Origin: JBNLAN01 sp050302175
Lineage (GTDB): Bacteria; Pseudomonadota; Zetaproteobacteria; Mariprofundales; Mariprofundaceae
Direction of reading: 5' to 3'
Length of the DNA: 23,683 bases
Assembly (NCBI GenBank): GCA_050302175.1
Contig: JBNLAN010000003.1
Span: 1-23,683 of the forward strand
Part shown: positions 7,240-15,466 of the stretch, one piece after another
Layout: each line of letters starts with the position of its first letter
Position numbering within the stretch: the first letter of the stretch is position 1
Position numbers and translations under genes: made by a program
Notes under the pieces: model-generated
What the model was told of the DNA's origin: nothing
The model's input: the letters and a program-made list of their open reading frames with translations, nothing else
Database searches by the model: none

Positions 7240-7328
7240 TGTTTCACCACAGAGACACCGAGGCACCGAGAAAGAACAGGAAAATATCTCTGTGTCTTTG
7301 TGTCTCTGTGGTCCATCGTTTTACTCAT
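7236..7328 (-). other. 30-codon linker frame crossing repeat element 1, hoxF to hoxU
   Basis: An ATG at 7328 overlaps the hoxF stop (ATGA). It opens 30 codons through the whole of repeat element 1 and stops at a TGA (7236-7238) that overlaps the hoxU ATG. Its first codons, ATGAGTAAAACGAT (MSKT), repeat the start of hoxU, ATGAGCGGAAAAACGAT (MSGKT). The first copy therefore looks like the ancestral or duplicated hoxU start. The remaining codons simply read the repeat and match no protein family I know. Translation would couple hoxF to hoxU. Confidence 0.45.
7243..7312. repeat. Palindromic intergenic repeat element 1 (hoxF-hoxU gap)
   Basis: The arms at 7246-7272 and 7286-7312 are inverted copies with about 22 of 27 positions identical, around a 13-base centre. 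Each arm consists of three tandem 8-bp units: CACAGAGA, CACCGAGG, CACCGAGA on one side and CACAGAGA, CACAAAGA, CACAGAGA on the other (read from the opposite strand). Imperfect direct repeats of ATCGTTTT...CTCAT flank it, consistent with a duplicated target that includes the hoxU start. It is too short to encode a transposase, so if mobile it would depend on another enzyme. Confidence 0.8.
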
Positions 7329-9103
7329 AAATGCGCCTCCGCATCATCGCGATGGGTCAGACCACGCGCCTCATCCAGTGCCGTATCGAGATCGAAATGC
7401 GGTTCGAAGCTTTTATTGACCAGCCGCCGCTCCACTATCTCCGGAAAGCGGTTCAGCAAATCAATGACCGGGTTGGGGGCGGTCTGCCCCAACCCGCAAT
7501 GCGAGCGACGTTTCACCAGCACAGCGAGCCTGCCCAGTTCATCCACATCGTACTGGGTACCATGCCCTCGCTCGATTTTATCGAGCCCTTTTTTCAATAA
7601 CGTGGTTCCCACCCGGCAGGGTGTACAGAAGCCGCAACTCTCATGCGCGAAGAAGCAGATGAAACCGTGTACCACCTCCAGCAGATCGCGCCCTTCGCCG
7701 AACATCATCAGCGAACCACCGGTAGCCAGATCCTCGAAACCCAGCCTGCGTTCGAGTTCGCCCTTACCGATCAGGCTGCCGGAAGGTCCACCGACCTGAA
7801 TCGCTGCAATATCGTCACCCCCGCACTCATCCAGAATCTGCCGCATACTGACGCCGAAATCGAACTCGTAGATACCTGGCAAAACACAATCGCCGCTAAT
7901 ACTGAGGATTTTACTGCCAGCCGACTTGCCAGTGCCATGGGCCGCAAACCAGTCGCTGCCATGCACGGCGATTTTTGCTGCTGCTGCCAGTGTTTCAACA
8001 TTGTTGACCACGGTCGGGCAATCGCGGTAGCCACACGTCACCGGAAACGGCGGGCGCACACGCGGCACGCCGCGTTTCTCCTCCAGCGATTCGATCAGTG
8101 CCGACTCCTCACCGCAAATATAGGCCCCGGCACCAACCACAATATCGATATCGAAGGAGAATGCCTTGTGGCCCAGAACATGTTCACCGAGCAGACCCTG
8201 CTTGCGCCGCCGGGCCAGTGTTGCCTCCAGCTCCGGTAACAGATAGCGGTATTCGCCGCGCAGATAGAGATAGCCTTGCCGGGCGCCAATAACAAACCCG
8301 GCGATACTCATCCCCTCAAACACCATATCGGCATAACTTGCGAGCAGCACCCGATCCTTGAAGGTGCCCGGTTCGCCTTCATCGGCATTGCAGATTACAT
8401 AGTGCGCAGCGCCCTTTGCCTCACGGCAGAACCTCCACTTTCTGCCAGTGGAGAAACCGGCCCCGCCACGACCGCGCAGCCCGGAGTTGCCAATCTCCTC
8501 CAGCAGCGCATCGGCACCCTTCGCCAGCGCAGCCTTAAGCCCTTCGCCAGCTTCGAAAGAGCCCCCCAAAAGCAGTCCTGCCTGCCGAAGGTGATCGTGC
8601 ACCTCGAACCATTCGCCCGGCCACTCGCTCACACTGGAGCCGGATTCAATCAACTCAGCCATTTTTGCAATTCGCGCTTCCGACAGCCGGATCACCGGCA
8701 TGCCGTTCACCAGCGCTGCCGGCCCCTGATCGCACATGCCGATGCAGGAGGTGGTATCAACACTGACCATGCCATCGGCGCGGGTGATACCGTGCTCGAC
8801 ACCGAGCCGCTCACACAGAAGCTGCATCAGTGGCAAGTCGCCACAACTGCTGCAGTTGCTGAACAGAATATCGAAACGACCACGCGGTGTGTGATGCAGG
8901 AAGGCATAGAAACCGACCACCGATTCCACCTGGCTAACCGGCAGCCCCAGCGCATATGCGCACTCGATGACAGCAGCATGCGAGATATGCCTGTACTCCT
9001 GTTGAATGGCATGCAGTACATGCAACAGATGCCGGTTGGATTCCGGTATTTGCTGAATCAGCGCACGGATGTTTGCGGATGATCCGGCGTTGTCTGAGTT
9101 CAT
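7325..9103 (-). CDS. hoxF: NAD-reducing hydrogenase diaphorase subunit HoxF
   Basis: This 592-aa protein fuses a NuoE-like domain (about 1-165) to a NuoF-like domain. Thioredoxin-fold [2Fe-2S] cysteines are C84, C87, C120 and C124. The NAD(H)/FMN glycine-rich segment is GRGGAGFSTG (211-220), followed by NADEGEPGTFKDR. The [4Fe-4S] ligands are ESCGFCTPC (C490, C493, C496) and C536. It is the NAD+-reducing site of the HoxFUYH complex. The fused NuoE part explains why no separate hoxE is needed. GGAGG precedes the ATG by seven bases. It is the first gene of the minus-strand operon and divergent from the amino acid symporter at 9216. Confidence 0.97.
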   Translation of the reverse strand: MNSDNAGSSANIRALIQQIPESNRHLLHVLHAIQQEYRHISHAAVIECAYALGLPVSQVESVVGFYAFLHHTPRGRFDILFSNCSSCGDLPLMQLLCERLGVEHGITRADGMVSVDTTSCIGMCDQGPAALVNGMPVIRLSEARIAKMAELIESGSSVSEWPGEWFEVHDHLRQAGLLLGGSFEAGEGLKAALAKGADALLEEIGNSGLRGRGGAGFSTGRKWRFCREAKGAAHYVICNADEGEPGTFKDRVLLASYADMVFEGMSIAGFVIGARQGYLYLRGEYRYLLPELEATLARRRKQGLLGEHVLGHKAFSFDIDIVVGAGAYICGEESALIESLEEKRGVPRVRPPFPVTCGYRDCPTVVNNVETLAAAAKIAVHGSDWFAAHGTGKSAGSKILSISGDCVLPGIYEFDFGVSMRQILDECGGDDIAAIQVGGPSGSLIGKGELERRLGFEDLATGGSLMMFGEGRDLLEVVHGFICFFAHESCGFCTPCRVGTTLLKKGLDKIERGHGTQYDVDELGRLAVLVKRRSHCGLGQTAPNPVIDLLNRFPEIVERRLVNKSFEPHFDLDTALDEARGLTHRDDAEAHL

Positions 9104-9215
9104 GAAGAAGCCTCCGATCCTGCAACCAGATTAGTCCAATTCCGTCCGACTGCCAACGATGAGCTTGCCCAGCACCGGGCATCTCCATACCCTGCCCGAC
9201 AAGGGAGAACAGCGC

Positions 9216-10556
9216 ATGGAGTGGATTGTTTCGTCAGTCAAAACTATTAACGGTATGGTCTGGGGCGTGCCGATGCTGGTCATGATTCTCGGTACCGGCA
9301 TTTTCCTGATGCTGGGGCTGCGTTTCATGCCGCTGCAAAAAGTCGCCTACGCGTTTCGCCAGTTGTGGCAAGGCCGGGTCTCGAATCAAACCGGTGAAAT
9401 TCCTCCGTTCAGTGCCTTAATGACCTCACTCTCCGCCACCATCGGCACCGGTAATATTGCCGGTGTGGCCACGGCTATTTTTCTGGGCGGCCCTGGCGCA
9501 CTGTTCTGGATGTGGTGTACCGCACTGGTTGGTATGGCCACCAAATACGCCGAGGCGGTACTGGCCGTCAAATTCAGAGAGACCGACCGCGACGGACGTT
9601 TCGTTGGCGGCCCCATGTATTACATCAAAAATGGTATGGGTAGTCGCTGGCTCTGGCTCGGGACCCTGTTTGCTGCGTTCGGCGCAATTGCAGGCTTCGG
9701 CATCGGCAACGGCGTACAGGCCAATTCGGTTGCCGATGCGCTAAACTCGGTATTCGGCATTCCGGACTGGGCAACTGGCATCGCACTGGCCCTGCTGGTC
9801 GGACTGGTACTGATCGGCGGGCTCAAACGCATTTCCGATGTCGCCAGCAAGCTTGTTCCCTTCATGGCTATCAGCTACCTCATTGCCAGTCTCTGGATCC
9901 TACTTGGCAACCTTGCGGAGATTCCCGAAGCACTAAGACTGGTGGTAACTCATGCCTTCACACCAACGGCGGCTGGCGGTGGTTTTGCCGGCGCCACTGT
10001 GTGGGCGGCGATTCGTTTCGGGGTTGCACGCGGCATCTTTTCCAACGAAGCCGGGCTTGGCAGTGCCCCAATTGTGCATGCGGCCGCGCGCACCGACAGT
10101 CCGGTTCGCCAGGGTATCATCGCCATGCTTGGCACCTTTATCGACACCATCATTATCTGCACCATGACCGGACTGGTGATTATCGTTACCGGTGCCTGGA
10201 AACTCGGCGAGAACGGTGCGGGACTCTCTTCGGCCGCTTTCGAGGCAGGGCTCCCCGGCATTGGCCACTATGTGGTGGCACTGGGCCTCAGCCTGTTTGC
10301 CTTCACCACTTTGCTGGGCTGGAGCTACTACGGCGAACGCTGTGTCGAATATCTGTTTGGCGAACGCTCCATCACCCCTTTTCGCCTGCTGTGGGTGCTG
10401 ATGATTCCCGTCGGGGCTGTCATGCAACTGAATTTTGTCTGGCTGCTGGCCGATACCCTGAATGCCCTGATGGCCATCCCCAACCTGATTGCCCTGCTGG
10501 CCTTAAGCCCTGTGGTGTTTCGCCTGACCGCCAGCTACTTTGAAAATCGCACATAG
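9216..10556 (+). CDS. Sodium:alanine/glycine symporter (AGCS family)
   Basis: The 446-aa multi-pass transporter carries the family signature around PPFSALMTSLSATIGTGNIA, then GGPGALFWMW, FVGGPMYYIKNGMG and FSNEAGLGSAPIVHAAA. AGCS proteins import alanine or glycine together with Na+ or H+ through the inner membrane. The start is placed at 9216 (MEWIVSSVKTING) because AGGGAG lies nine bases upstream. An in-frame ATG at 9159 would add 19 polar residues not usual in the family. It is divergent from hoxF with a 112-base shared upstream region. Nothing suggests a direct role in hydrogen metabolism. Confidence 0.92.
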   Translation: MEWIVSSVKTINGMVWGVPMLVMILGTGIFLMLGLRFMPLQKVAYAFRQLWQGRVSNQTGEIPPFSALMTSLSATIGTGNIAGVATAIFLGGPGALFWMWCTALVGMATKYAEAVLAVKFRETDRDGRFVGGPMYYIKNGMGSRWLWLGTLFAAFGAIAGFGIGNGVQANSVADALNSVFGIPDWATGIALALLVGLVLIGGLKRISDVASKLVPFMAISYLIASLWILLGNLAEIPEALRLVVTHAFTPTAAGGGFAGATVWAAIRFGVARGIFSNEAGLGSAPIVHAAARTDSPVRQGIIAMLGTFIDTIIICTMTGLVIIVTGAWKLGENGAGLSSAAFEAGLPGIGHYVVALGLSLFAFTTLLGWSYYGERCVEYLFGERSITPFRLLWVLMIPVGAVMQLNFVWLLADTLNALMAIPNLIALLALSPVVFRLTASYFENRT

Positions 10557-10654
10557 ATTTCTGCTCGCGCACCTGCTTTTCATAAACCTGTGACAAGGCA
10601 CACGGTTTCTCGGATCGCATGGGAAAGGATCACGGGCTTTTGCAAGGGGTTGCC

Positions 10655-11179
10655 ATGAAAGCGTTTTCAATCTTCAGTATTACCGTTGCGTTGTTAGGAA
10701 TGACGTTGTCGGCAGAGCACGCAGATGCGGCATCTGTCACTTCACAAATTACACACAAAATCATGCGCAGTGACGGCTCCCGTGTCGCCAAAGGCGAAAA
10801 GCATGAGTTCAATGGCGGCAGCCATCTGTTTTACAAATCGCTAGGCGCAAAAAAGACCCAGTCCGAACGAACGCTCGTTAAATCTACCACCAAAAAAGGC
10901 TGGGTACGCCTCATACTGGACTGGCCTACACAACTTAAGTCCATCGTGATTTACAAGGCCAGCGTTGGAAAAGATAGCTTCCGCGGAGGACATATTTCGC
11001 TGGAAATTCAAACAATCAAAGGGAAGTGGATCACTGTATTCGAACGCAATGACAGCGATATCGATTCTCCGGTCAGCATCGGTCGTAATTTATTGCAACA
11101 CGGTCCCATCAAGGGCGCACGGCTAAAATTTCTCACTCCCTTCCCGATCACGATCGGGCCTATCGACCTGAACGGATAA
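10655..11179 (+). CDS. Exported protein of unknown function
   Basis: From the ATG at 10655 the 174-aa product begins with a clear signal peptide (MKAFSIFSITVALLGMTLSA, cleavage probably after HADA). The mature part is basic, lacks evident catalytic motifs and is rich in beta-prone segments such as WVRLILDWPTQLKSIVIYKA and HISLEIQTIKGKWITVFE. That pattern reminds me of a galactose-binding/discoidin-like beta sandwich, but this is only an impression. An in-frame ATG at 10619 would put 12 residues before the signal sequence and is less likely. GGGG sits seven to ten bases before 10655. It converges with the DUF2461 gene. Confidence 0.72.
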   Translation: MKAFSIFSITVALLGMTLSAEHADAASVTSQITHKIMRSDGSRVAKGEKHEFNGGSHLFYKSLGAKKTQSERTLVKSTTKKGWVRLILDWPTQLKSIVIYKASVGKDSFRGGHISLEIQTIKGKWITVFERNDSDIDSPVSIGRNLLQHGPIKGARLKFLTPFPITIGPIDLNG

Positions 11180-11191
11180 ATCAGTAATACG

Positions 11192-11223
11192 GGGCGGCGC
11201 TCAATAGGGAACGCCGACCGCCC
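11192..11223. terminator. GC-rich hairpin between convergent genes
   Basis: GGGCGGCG at 11192-11199 pairs with CGCCGACCGCCC (one bulged A) ending at 11223, with a loop of about 12 bases. It lies between the stops of the exported protein and the DUF2461 protein, overlapping the end of the latter. There is no clean T-run, so a terminator role is only possible. Confidence 0.3.
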
Positions 11224-11872
11224 TGCATAAAAACTGCATAAAAGGCACCACCTCACCAAAGCACTTCGATACCCGCCCGGTGACCTCTTTTCCGATCACA
11301 TCATCCCGCTCCAGTGGTAAAATACCGATAAAATCCTTGCGCCGAATATCCTCGATGAGCGGATGGATCTCGGCATAGCCCTGCGGTGCCCGTTTCAGGC
11401 TATCTCCTTCCAGCCGGTAACCCCGCTCTGTCAGCGCATCTTTAGCCTCAAGCCACGGCTTCGGGTGCTCATCCATATAGGCCCGGATTTTCTTCAAAAC
11501 TTCCGACTCGGGATGCCAAATGCCGGCGCCAAGAAAACAACCATCGTTGGCCAGATGCAGATAAAAACCGGGCGCATGCACATCTTTTCCCACTTCATGC
11601 CGAAACTGAATGCCTACATTGGTTTTGTAGGGCGTCTTGTCGCGGGAAAAACGGACATCGCGAAATACTCGCATCAATGAACCGCCAACCCTTTTTGGCA
11701 CCGCGATAAAATGCGGGGCAAACCCGGCAAGCTGTGGCGCCATAGCTGCAATGAAATCAAGTGCAGGCTCGCGCACCAGGGCTCCATATCTCTCTTTATT
11801 GGCCTCAAACCACTCCCGGTTGTTGTTGTGCTGTAGCTCTTCAAGAAACTCAAACATCGCTTTGCTGAACAT
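11201..11872 (-). CDS. DUF2461 (TIGR02453) family protein
   Basis: This 223-aa soluble protein matches what I know of the TIGR02453/DUF2461 family. It has the start FLEELQHNNNREWFEANKERY, the central VFRDVRFSRDKTPYKTNVGI segment and the HAPGFYLHL segment with GAGIWHPE. The family is widespread and its function is not established to my knowledge. The ATG at 11872 follows AGGGGGG by six bases. It starts 29 bases after the hybrid kinase stop on the same strand, so it is probably the last gene of that operon; a functional link is not evident. Confidence 0.88.
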   Translation of the reverse strand: MFSKAMFEFLEELQHNNNREWFEANKERYGALVREPALDFIAAMAPQLAGFAPHFIAVPKRVGGSLMRVFRDVRFSRDKTPYKTNVGIQFRHEVGKDVHAPGFYLHLANDGCFLGAGIWHPESEVLKKIRAYMDEHPKPWLEAKDALTERGYRLEGDSLKRAPQGYAEIHPLIEDIRRKDFIGILPLERDDVIGKEVTGRVSKCFGEVVPFMQFLCRAVGVPY

Positions 11873-11901
11873 GAATCACCCCCCTGTCGCAACCCATGCG
11901 G

Positions 11902-14259
11902 TTACAGTGCAGATGAAACCGGCTGACGTCGAATCATTTTTCCTGCCACCGTACTCAGCACTTCCATGGAGAACGGCTTCTCGAGCACATGGCAGTTCTC
12001 ATACGCCTCGCCATCCGCCAGAGCCAGCTCCCGGTCATAGCCCGTGATGAATATAACCGGCACCCCGGACCGCACCGAACGAATACGCCTTGCAGTATCT
12101 GCGCCCCCAAGCCGGGGCATCACCACATCAAGAATCACCAGGCTGATACTCTCGCAGCTCTGCTCAAATAACTTGACCGCCTCAACCCCATTCACCGCTG
12201 TAATGACGTTATACCCGATTTCGCGCAGCACCTCGGCATGTGTCGCCAGAGCCTCTTCATCATCGTCAGCAAACAGAATGGTCTCACCTCGCCCCTCCAC
12301 CACACTCGGATTTGCATTCTCCTCCGGAGCATCCGCCACCGGCACATCAACCAGTGGCAGCACCATGTGAAATGTCGCACCCGCATTCGGCCTGCTATCC
12401 ACCCAAATCACTCCGCCATGCGAATGCACCGCACCATAGACCATGGACAAGCCAAGGCCCGTGCCTGCCCCAATATCCTTAGTGGTAAAGAAAGGTTCGA
12501 AAACTTTTCCCTGTATATTCCGCTTAATCCCGGCGCCATTGTCCCTCACCAGAATAGAAACATAGTTTTTACCATGCAGCTCGGGGAACTTCTCGCGCAA
12601 CGCTTTAACATTTTTACAGGGCCCTGCGACAACTTCGATTTTCGGCGCCCGCTTTTTCTTGACCGCATCCGAAGCATTGTTCAGCAGATTCAGCAGCGCC
12701 TGCTCAATCATCGTGGCATCGGCATACACCACCATACCATCCACATTTAGCTTGACCGAAAACTCGACATTCTCCGGCAACCAGCTTTTGGCCAGTTCCA
12801 AAGGAGTCTCAATCGTCGACTTAAGTTCGATGTTTCGGAATGCCAGATTTCCCTTGCGCGCAAACGTCAGCATCTGGCCAATAATATCGGCGGCCCTTTT
12901 CCCCAGCTTTTCGATGGTTTCAAGCTTGCGTGTCACCTTCGTTTGGTCGTCGATATTTTTCTTTGCCAGAAAGGCACTTCCAAGGATTCCGGCCAGCATA
13001 TTATTGAAATCGTGTGCAATACCCCCGACCAATGTGCCAATAGCCTCCATTTTTTGCGATTGCCGAAGCTGCTCTTCCAGCAATAATTTACTGCTCAAAT
13101 CGCGCTGAATCGCCACATAGTGCGTCAGGTTGCCATCCTCATCATAAATCGGTGTGACTGAGGCCGGGGCTGAATACCATGTTCCATCCCGGTCCCGGTC
13201 AATCAGCTCCGTATCGCGAATATGACCACCTGTGATACGCAGCCACATACGGCGATATACCCTGCCAAACTCCGGACTCATCATCAGGATCTCTCCGCTC
13301 TTACCAACGATCAAATCTTTTGGATAGCCCGACAGCTTTTCAAACATCGGATTGGCATACTCAACCATGCCACTCTTGCTCATAATCAACACCGCTTCAC
13401 CAGCCTGCTCAATGGCACTGGAAAACATCCCCAGCCGCTTTTCGAACGACTTACGAATGGAAATATCGCGGGCAAACGCATGGATCACTCTGCTGCCGAC
13501 AAATTCGAACAGAGTGCTATTAACTTCTACAGGCAATTCACTGCCATCTTTCCGGCAAAGCACCAGTTCGAATACCGCATGGCCGGACTCGCCCAGCCAG
13601 TCAAGCGCCTGTGTGAGCACCGGAGACGAGGCCGAAGCCACCAGCGCCTCCGCTTCCATACGTAACATCTCATCCCGGCTGTAACCAAGCAGGCGATTGG
13701 CGGCGGGATTCATATCGAGAATCCGGTTGCTATCGGGGTCAACCACCAGAATCATGTCCTGTGCACCGTCGAAAATCCGGCGATATCGCTCCTCTGCCAG
13801 GCGAATCTCCGTGACATCCTGCAACGTACCAACACGTTTTATTGATCCGTCCGCTGCCGACTCCTCCCGCATCACCTCGTGCAGAATACGTTCGCTTCCA
13901 TCAGGAAGGTGAATATGAAGATCAGTCGTTGCCGAGGCCGTGCCTTCCATGCCTTGCAGCAGCATGTGGCTCTTCTCCCTGTCTTCGGGGCGAATCATTT
14001 CAAGCCAGGCATGCTGATTGGGATCGACTGCACCGGGCTCAAACCCGAACAGCCGGCATGCCTCATCCGACCATTCCAGCCTTGGCGGCTCAAAAGTGAG
14101 TACCCAGCTCCCGACCCCGGCAATCTCCTGCACTTCGGACAAACCTTCCGAACGTGCCTTTTCCCGGTCTTTTATTTCTGAATTTCTGCGCCAGAGCATC
14201 AGCACAGCGGTCACAGCAGCCGAAAACAGCATTCCCCCGAGCAGAGTCAGCCATCCCAT
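11902..14259 (-). CDS. Membrane-anchored hybrid sensor histidine kinase with three PAS domains and a receiver
   Basis: This is a 785-aa signalling protein. It has one N-terminal membrane helix (about 3-23), then PAS domains at about 40-155, 160-275 and 280-395. The HisKA phospho-acceptor is in GGIAHDFNNML (H416). The ATPase has NNASDA (N box), VRDNGAGI, FEPFFTTK and GTGLGLSMVYG. A C-terminal receiver begins ILFADDDEE, with phospho-acceptor D711 in LVILDVVMP and the conserved lysine in VLEKPFS. It probably autophosphorylates on His and passes phosphate to its own receiver; no DNA-binding output is present. The ATG at 14259 overlaps the upstream stop as TGATG, so it is coupled to the small exported protein. 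The signal sensed is unknown. Confidence 0.95.
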   Translation of the reverse strand: MGWLTLLGGMLFSAAVTAVLMLWRRNSEIKDREKARSEGLSEVQEIAGVGSWVLTFEPPRLEWSDEACRLFGFEPGAVDPNQHAWLEMIRPEDREKSHMLLQGMEGTASATTDLHIHLPDGSERILHEVMREESAADGSIKRVGTLQDVTEIRLAEERYRRIFDGAQDMILVVDPDSNRILDMNPAANRLLGYSRDEMLRMEAEALVASASSPVLTQALDWLGESGHAVFELVLCRKDGSELPVEVNSTLFEFVGSRVIHAFARDISIRKSFEKRLGMFSSAIEQAGEAVLIMSKSGMVEYANPMFEKLSGYPKDLIVGKSGEILMMSPEFGRVYRRMWLRITGGHIRDTELIDRDRDGTWYSAPASVTPIYDEDGNLTHYVAIQRDLSSKLLLEEQLRQSQKMEAIGTLVGGIAHDFNNMLAGILGSAFLAKKNIDDQTKVTRKLETIEKLGKRAADIIGQMLTFARKGNLAFRNIELKSTIETPLELAKSWLPENVEFSVKLNVDGMVVYADATMIEQALLNLLNNASDAVKKKRAPKIEVVAGPCKNVKALREKFPELHGKNYVSILVRDNGAGIKRNIQGKVFEPFFTTKDIGAGTGLGLSMVYGAVHSHGGVIWVDSRPNAGATFHMVLPLVDVPVADAPEENANPSVVEGRGETILFADDDEEALATHAEVLREIGYNVITAVNGVEAVKLFEQSCESISLVILDVVMPRLGGADTARRIRSVRSGVPVIFITGYDRELALADGEAYENCHVLEKPFSMEVLSTVAGKMIRRQPVSSAL

Positions 14260-14510
14260 CAAGGCGCCTGCCTGTGGATCTTTGCTATCATGGGTTCTGG
14301 CATGATCTGCACATGCGTGCCGGGGAGGAGAGGTTCAGGTTGGGCAGAGGCTACGGTCCGCCGCTTTTGCTCACCTGCAAGCACCGAGGTACTGCAAACG
14401 ACCACGCCCGCTATAAATACCAGCATGACCGACCTGCCAAACGGCTTTGGTAACCCTTGCAGCCATAGCCGGGCACTACGAACTCTCAAGACGCCCCCCT
14501 TCTGCTCCAT
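14259..14510 (-). CDS. Small membrane-anchored or exported protein coupled to the hybrid kinase
   Basis: From the ATG at 14510 the product is 83 aa. It has a basic N-terminus, a hydrophobic segment VMLVFIAGVVVCSTSVLA (about 27-45) followed by AGEQ, and a short Pro-rich periplasmic tail of about 38 residues. The stop TGA at 14259-14261 shares a base with the kinase ATG, which argues for real translation. A GTG at 14534 could extend it by eight residues but falls inside a hairpin. No Shine-Dalgarno sequence is obvious. I do not recognise the family. Its position suggests a partner or sensor accessory for the kinase. Confidence 0.5.
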   Translation of the reverse strand: MEQKGGVLRVRSARLWLQGLPKPFGRSVMLVFIAGVVVCSTSVLAGEQKRRTVASAQPEPLLPGTHVQIMPEPMIAKIHRQAP

Positions 14511-14524
14511 GCGCAATGAGACTC

Positions 14525-14557
14525 GCAACAACACGCCGTTCTACGGCACATTGTTGC
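14525..14557. other. Strong hairpin upstream of the kinase operon
   Basis: GCAACAA at 14525-14531 pairs with TTGTTGC at 14551-14557, and GCCGT pairs with ACGGC inside it around a TCT loop, separated by a 3x3 internal loop. It sits immediately before the likely start at 14510, in the gap after the SCO1 operon. It could be a leader structure or part of a terminator for SCO1 transcripts, but there is no T-run. Confidence 0.4.
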
Positions 14558-14638
14558 GGTCACTTAAGTTAGCATGTCCGATGCCAAGTTTTTGGCTTCG
14601 TTATTGGGCTGAAGAGGAGGCGGTGGAGAAAAACCGGC

Positions 14639-15466
14639 CTAGTGCGAAAATTCTCCGCGATCCTTACGGCGCTTCATATGCATAAAGCTCCCGAAAATAA
14701 GCAGCAGCCCGAGCAAAAGCGCCCCGCCTGCAATAAACAAAGGAATATTGACCTTATACTTACCATCTTTGTAGTTGTAGCTAAAGCAGGCGCCAATGAT
14801 GAAATTGATCACATTGGCGGGCGATAGCTCCTCACCCATCGCCTTGGTAATGGAGATTTCCATATCCTGCCCGCTGATCGAGGCACCATACAGGTAACGG
14901 GTTACCCGCCCTTTCGGCGAAATCATGATATAGACATTCGGATGCAGAAACATGGCATCGCGCGGCGACCAGAAAAATTTATACCCCATCGAACCGGTCA
15001 ACCGAAGAATATCTTCCTTGTTTTTCATGGTGGTCATGCGCCACCCATCGGGCAGGCCATCCGAAAAACCCGATTTTGGAAGAAATGCATTCAATGTTTC
15101 GAGGGTATCGTGCTGATCGAATGAAACCGTAAGCACATTGTAATCCTGCCCCATCTTCCAGCGCTTCACATCCTGCAGCGTGGCACGCAGGTTTTTATTC
15201 AGCACCGAGCAGGCTCCGTCACATCTGTAATACGACATCGCCAGAATCAGAGGCTTGCCGAATACCTCGCCCATCGGGAATTCCTTGCCCTTGTTATCGG
15301 TCAGGATGTAATTCATGTCGATCTTCTGGCCAAGAAAGTTTTTCTCATCGATCTTGACCACAGCGGGATCGACGTCGGTATTCTGCGGAACCCCGCCATA
15401 CGCCGCATATGCCATATCGCTTGCAGAAAACAGGGCTACACATAGTGCTACAATCCAAACTCGCAT
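14639..15466 (-). CDS. SCO1/SenC family protein with C-terminal membrane anchor
   Basis: The 275-aa protein has a signal peptide (MRVWIVALCVALFSASDMAYA) and a thioredoxin-fold domain with the copper/redox motif C82-x3-C86 (YRCDGACSV). The distant ligand H175 is in MFLHPNVY. Near the C-terminus a membrane helix (about 241-263) is followed by a basic tail (MKRRKDR). SCO proteins load copper into the CuA site of haem-copper oxidases or act as periplasmic thiol reductases. The C-terminal anchor is less common than the usual N-terminal one. The ATG at 15466 overlaps the stop of the upstream membrane gene as TAATG. No oxidase genes are in the window. Confidence 0.92.
   Translation of the reverse strand: MRVWIVALCVALFSASDMAYAAYGGVPQNTDVDPAVVKIDEKNFLGQKIDMNYILTDNKGKEFPMGEVFGKPLILAMSYYRCDGACSVLNKNLRATLQDVKRWKMGQDYNVLTVSFDQHDTLETLNAFLPKSGFSDGLPDGWRMTTMKNKEDILRLTGSMGYKFFWSPRDAMFLHPNVYIMISPKGRVTRYLYGASISGQDMEISITKAMGEELSPANVINFIIGACFSYNYKDGKYKVNIPLFIAGGALLLGLLLIFGSFMHMKRRKDRGEFSH

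Noticed and set aside
7240..7266. GTG at 7266 as the hoxU start
   Set aside because: The nine added residues are read from the repeat element; the ATG at 7239 matches family N-termini.
5862..7312. CRISPR array made of the hox repeats
   Set aside because: The units are 8-10 bp, inverted, without spacers of constant length, and there are no cas genes in the window.
8276..9082. A 268-codon open frame on the plus strand inside hoxF
   Set aside because: Antisense to hoxF, which has all cofactor motifs; no recognisable domain.
14583..14596. GCCAAGTTTTTGGC as a terminator of the SCO1 operon
   Set aside because: The stem is only five base pairs and no T-run follows on the minus strand.
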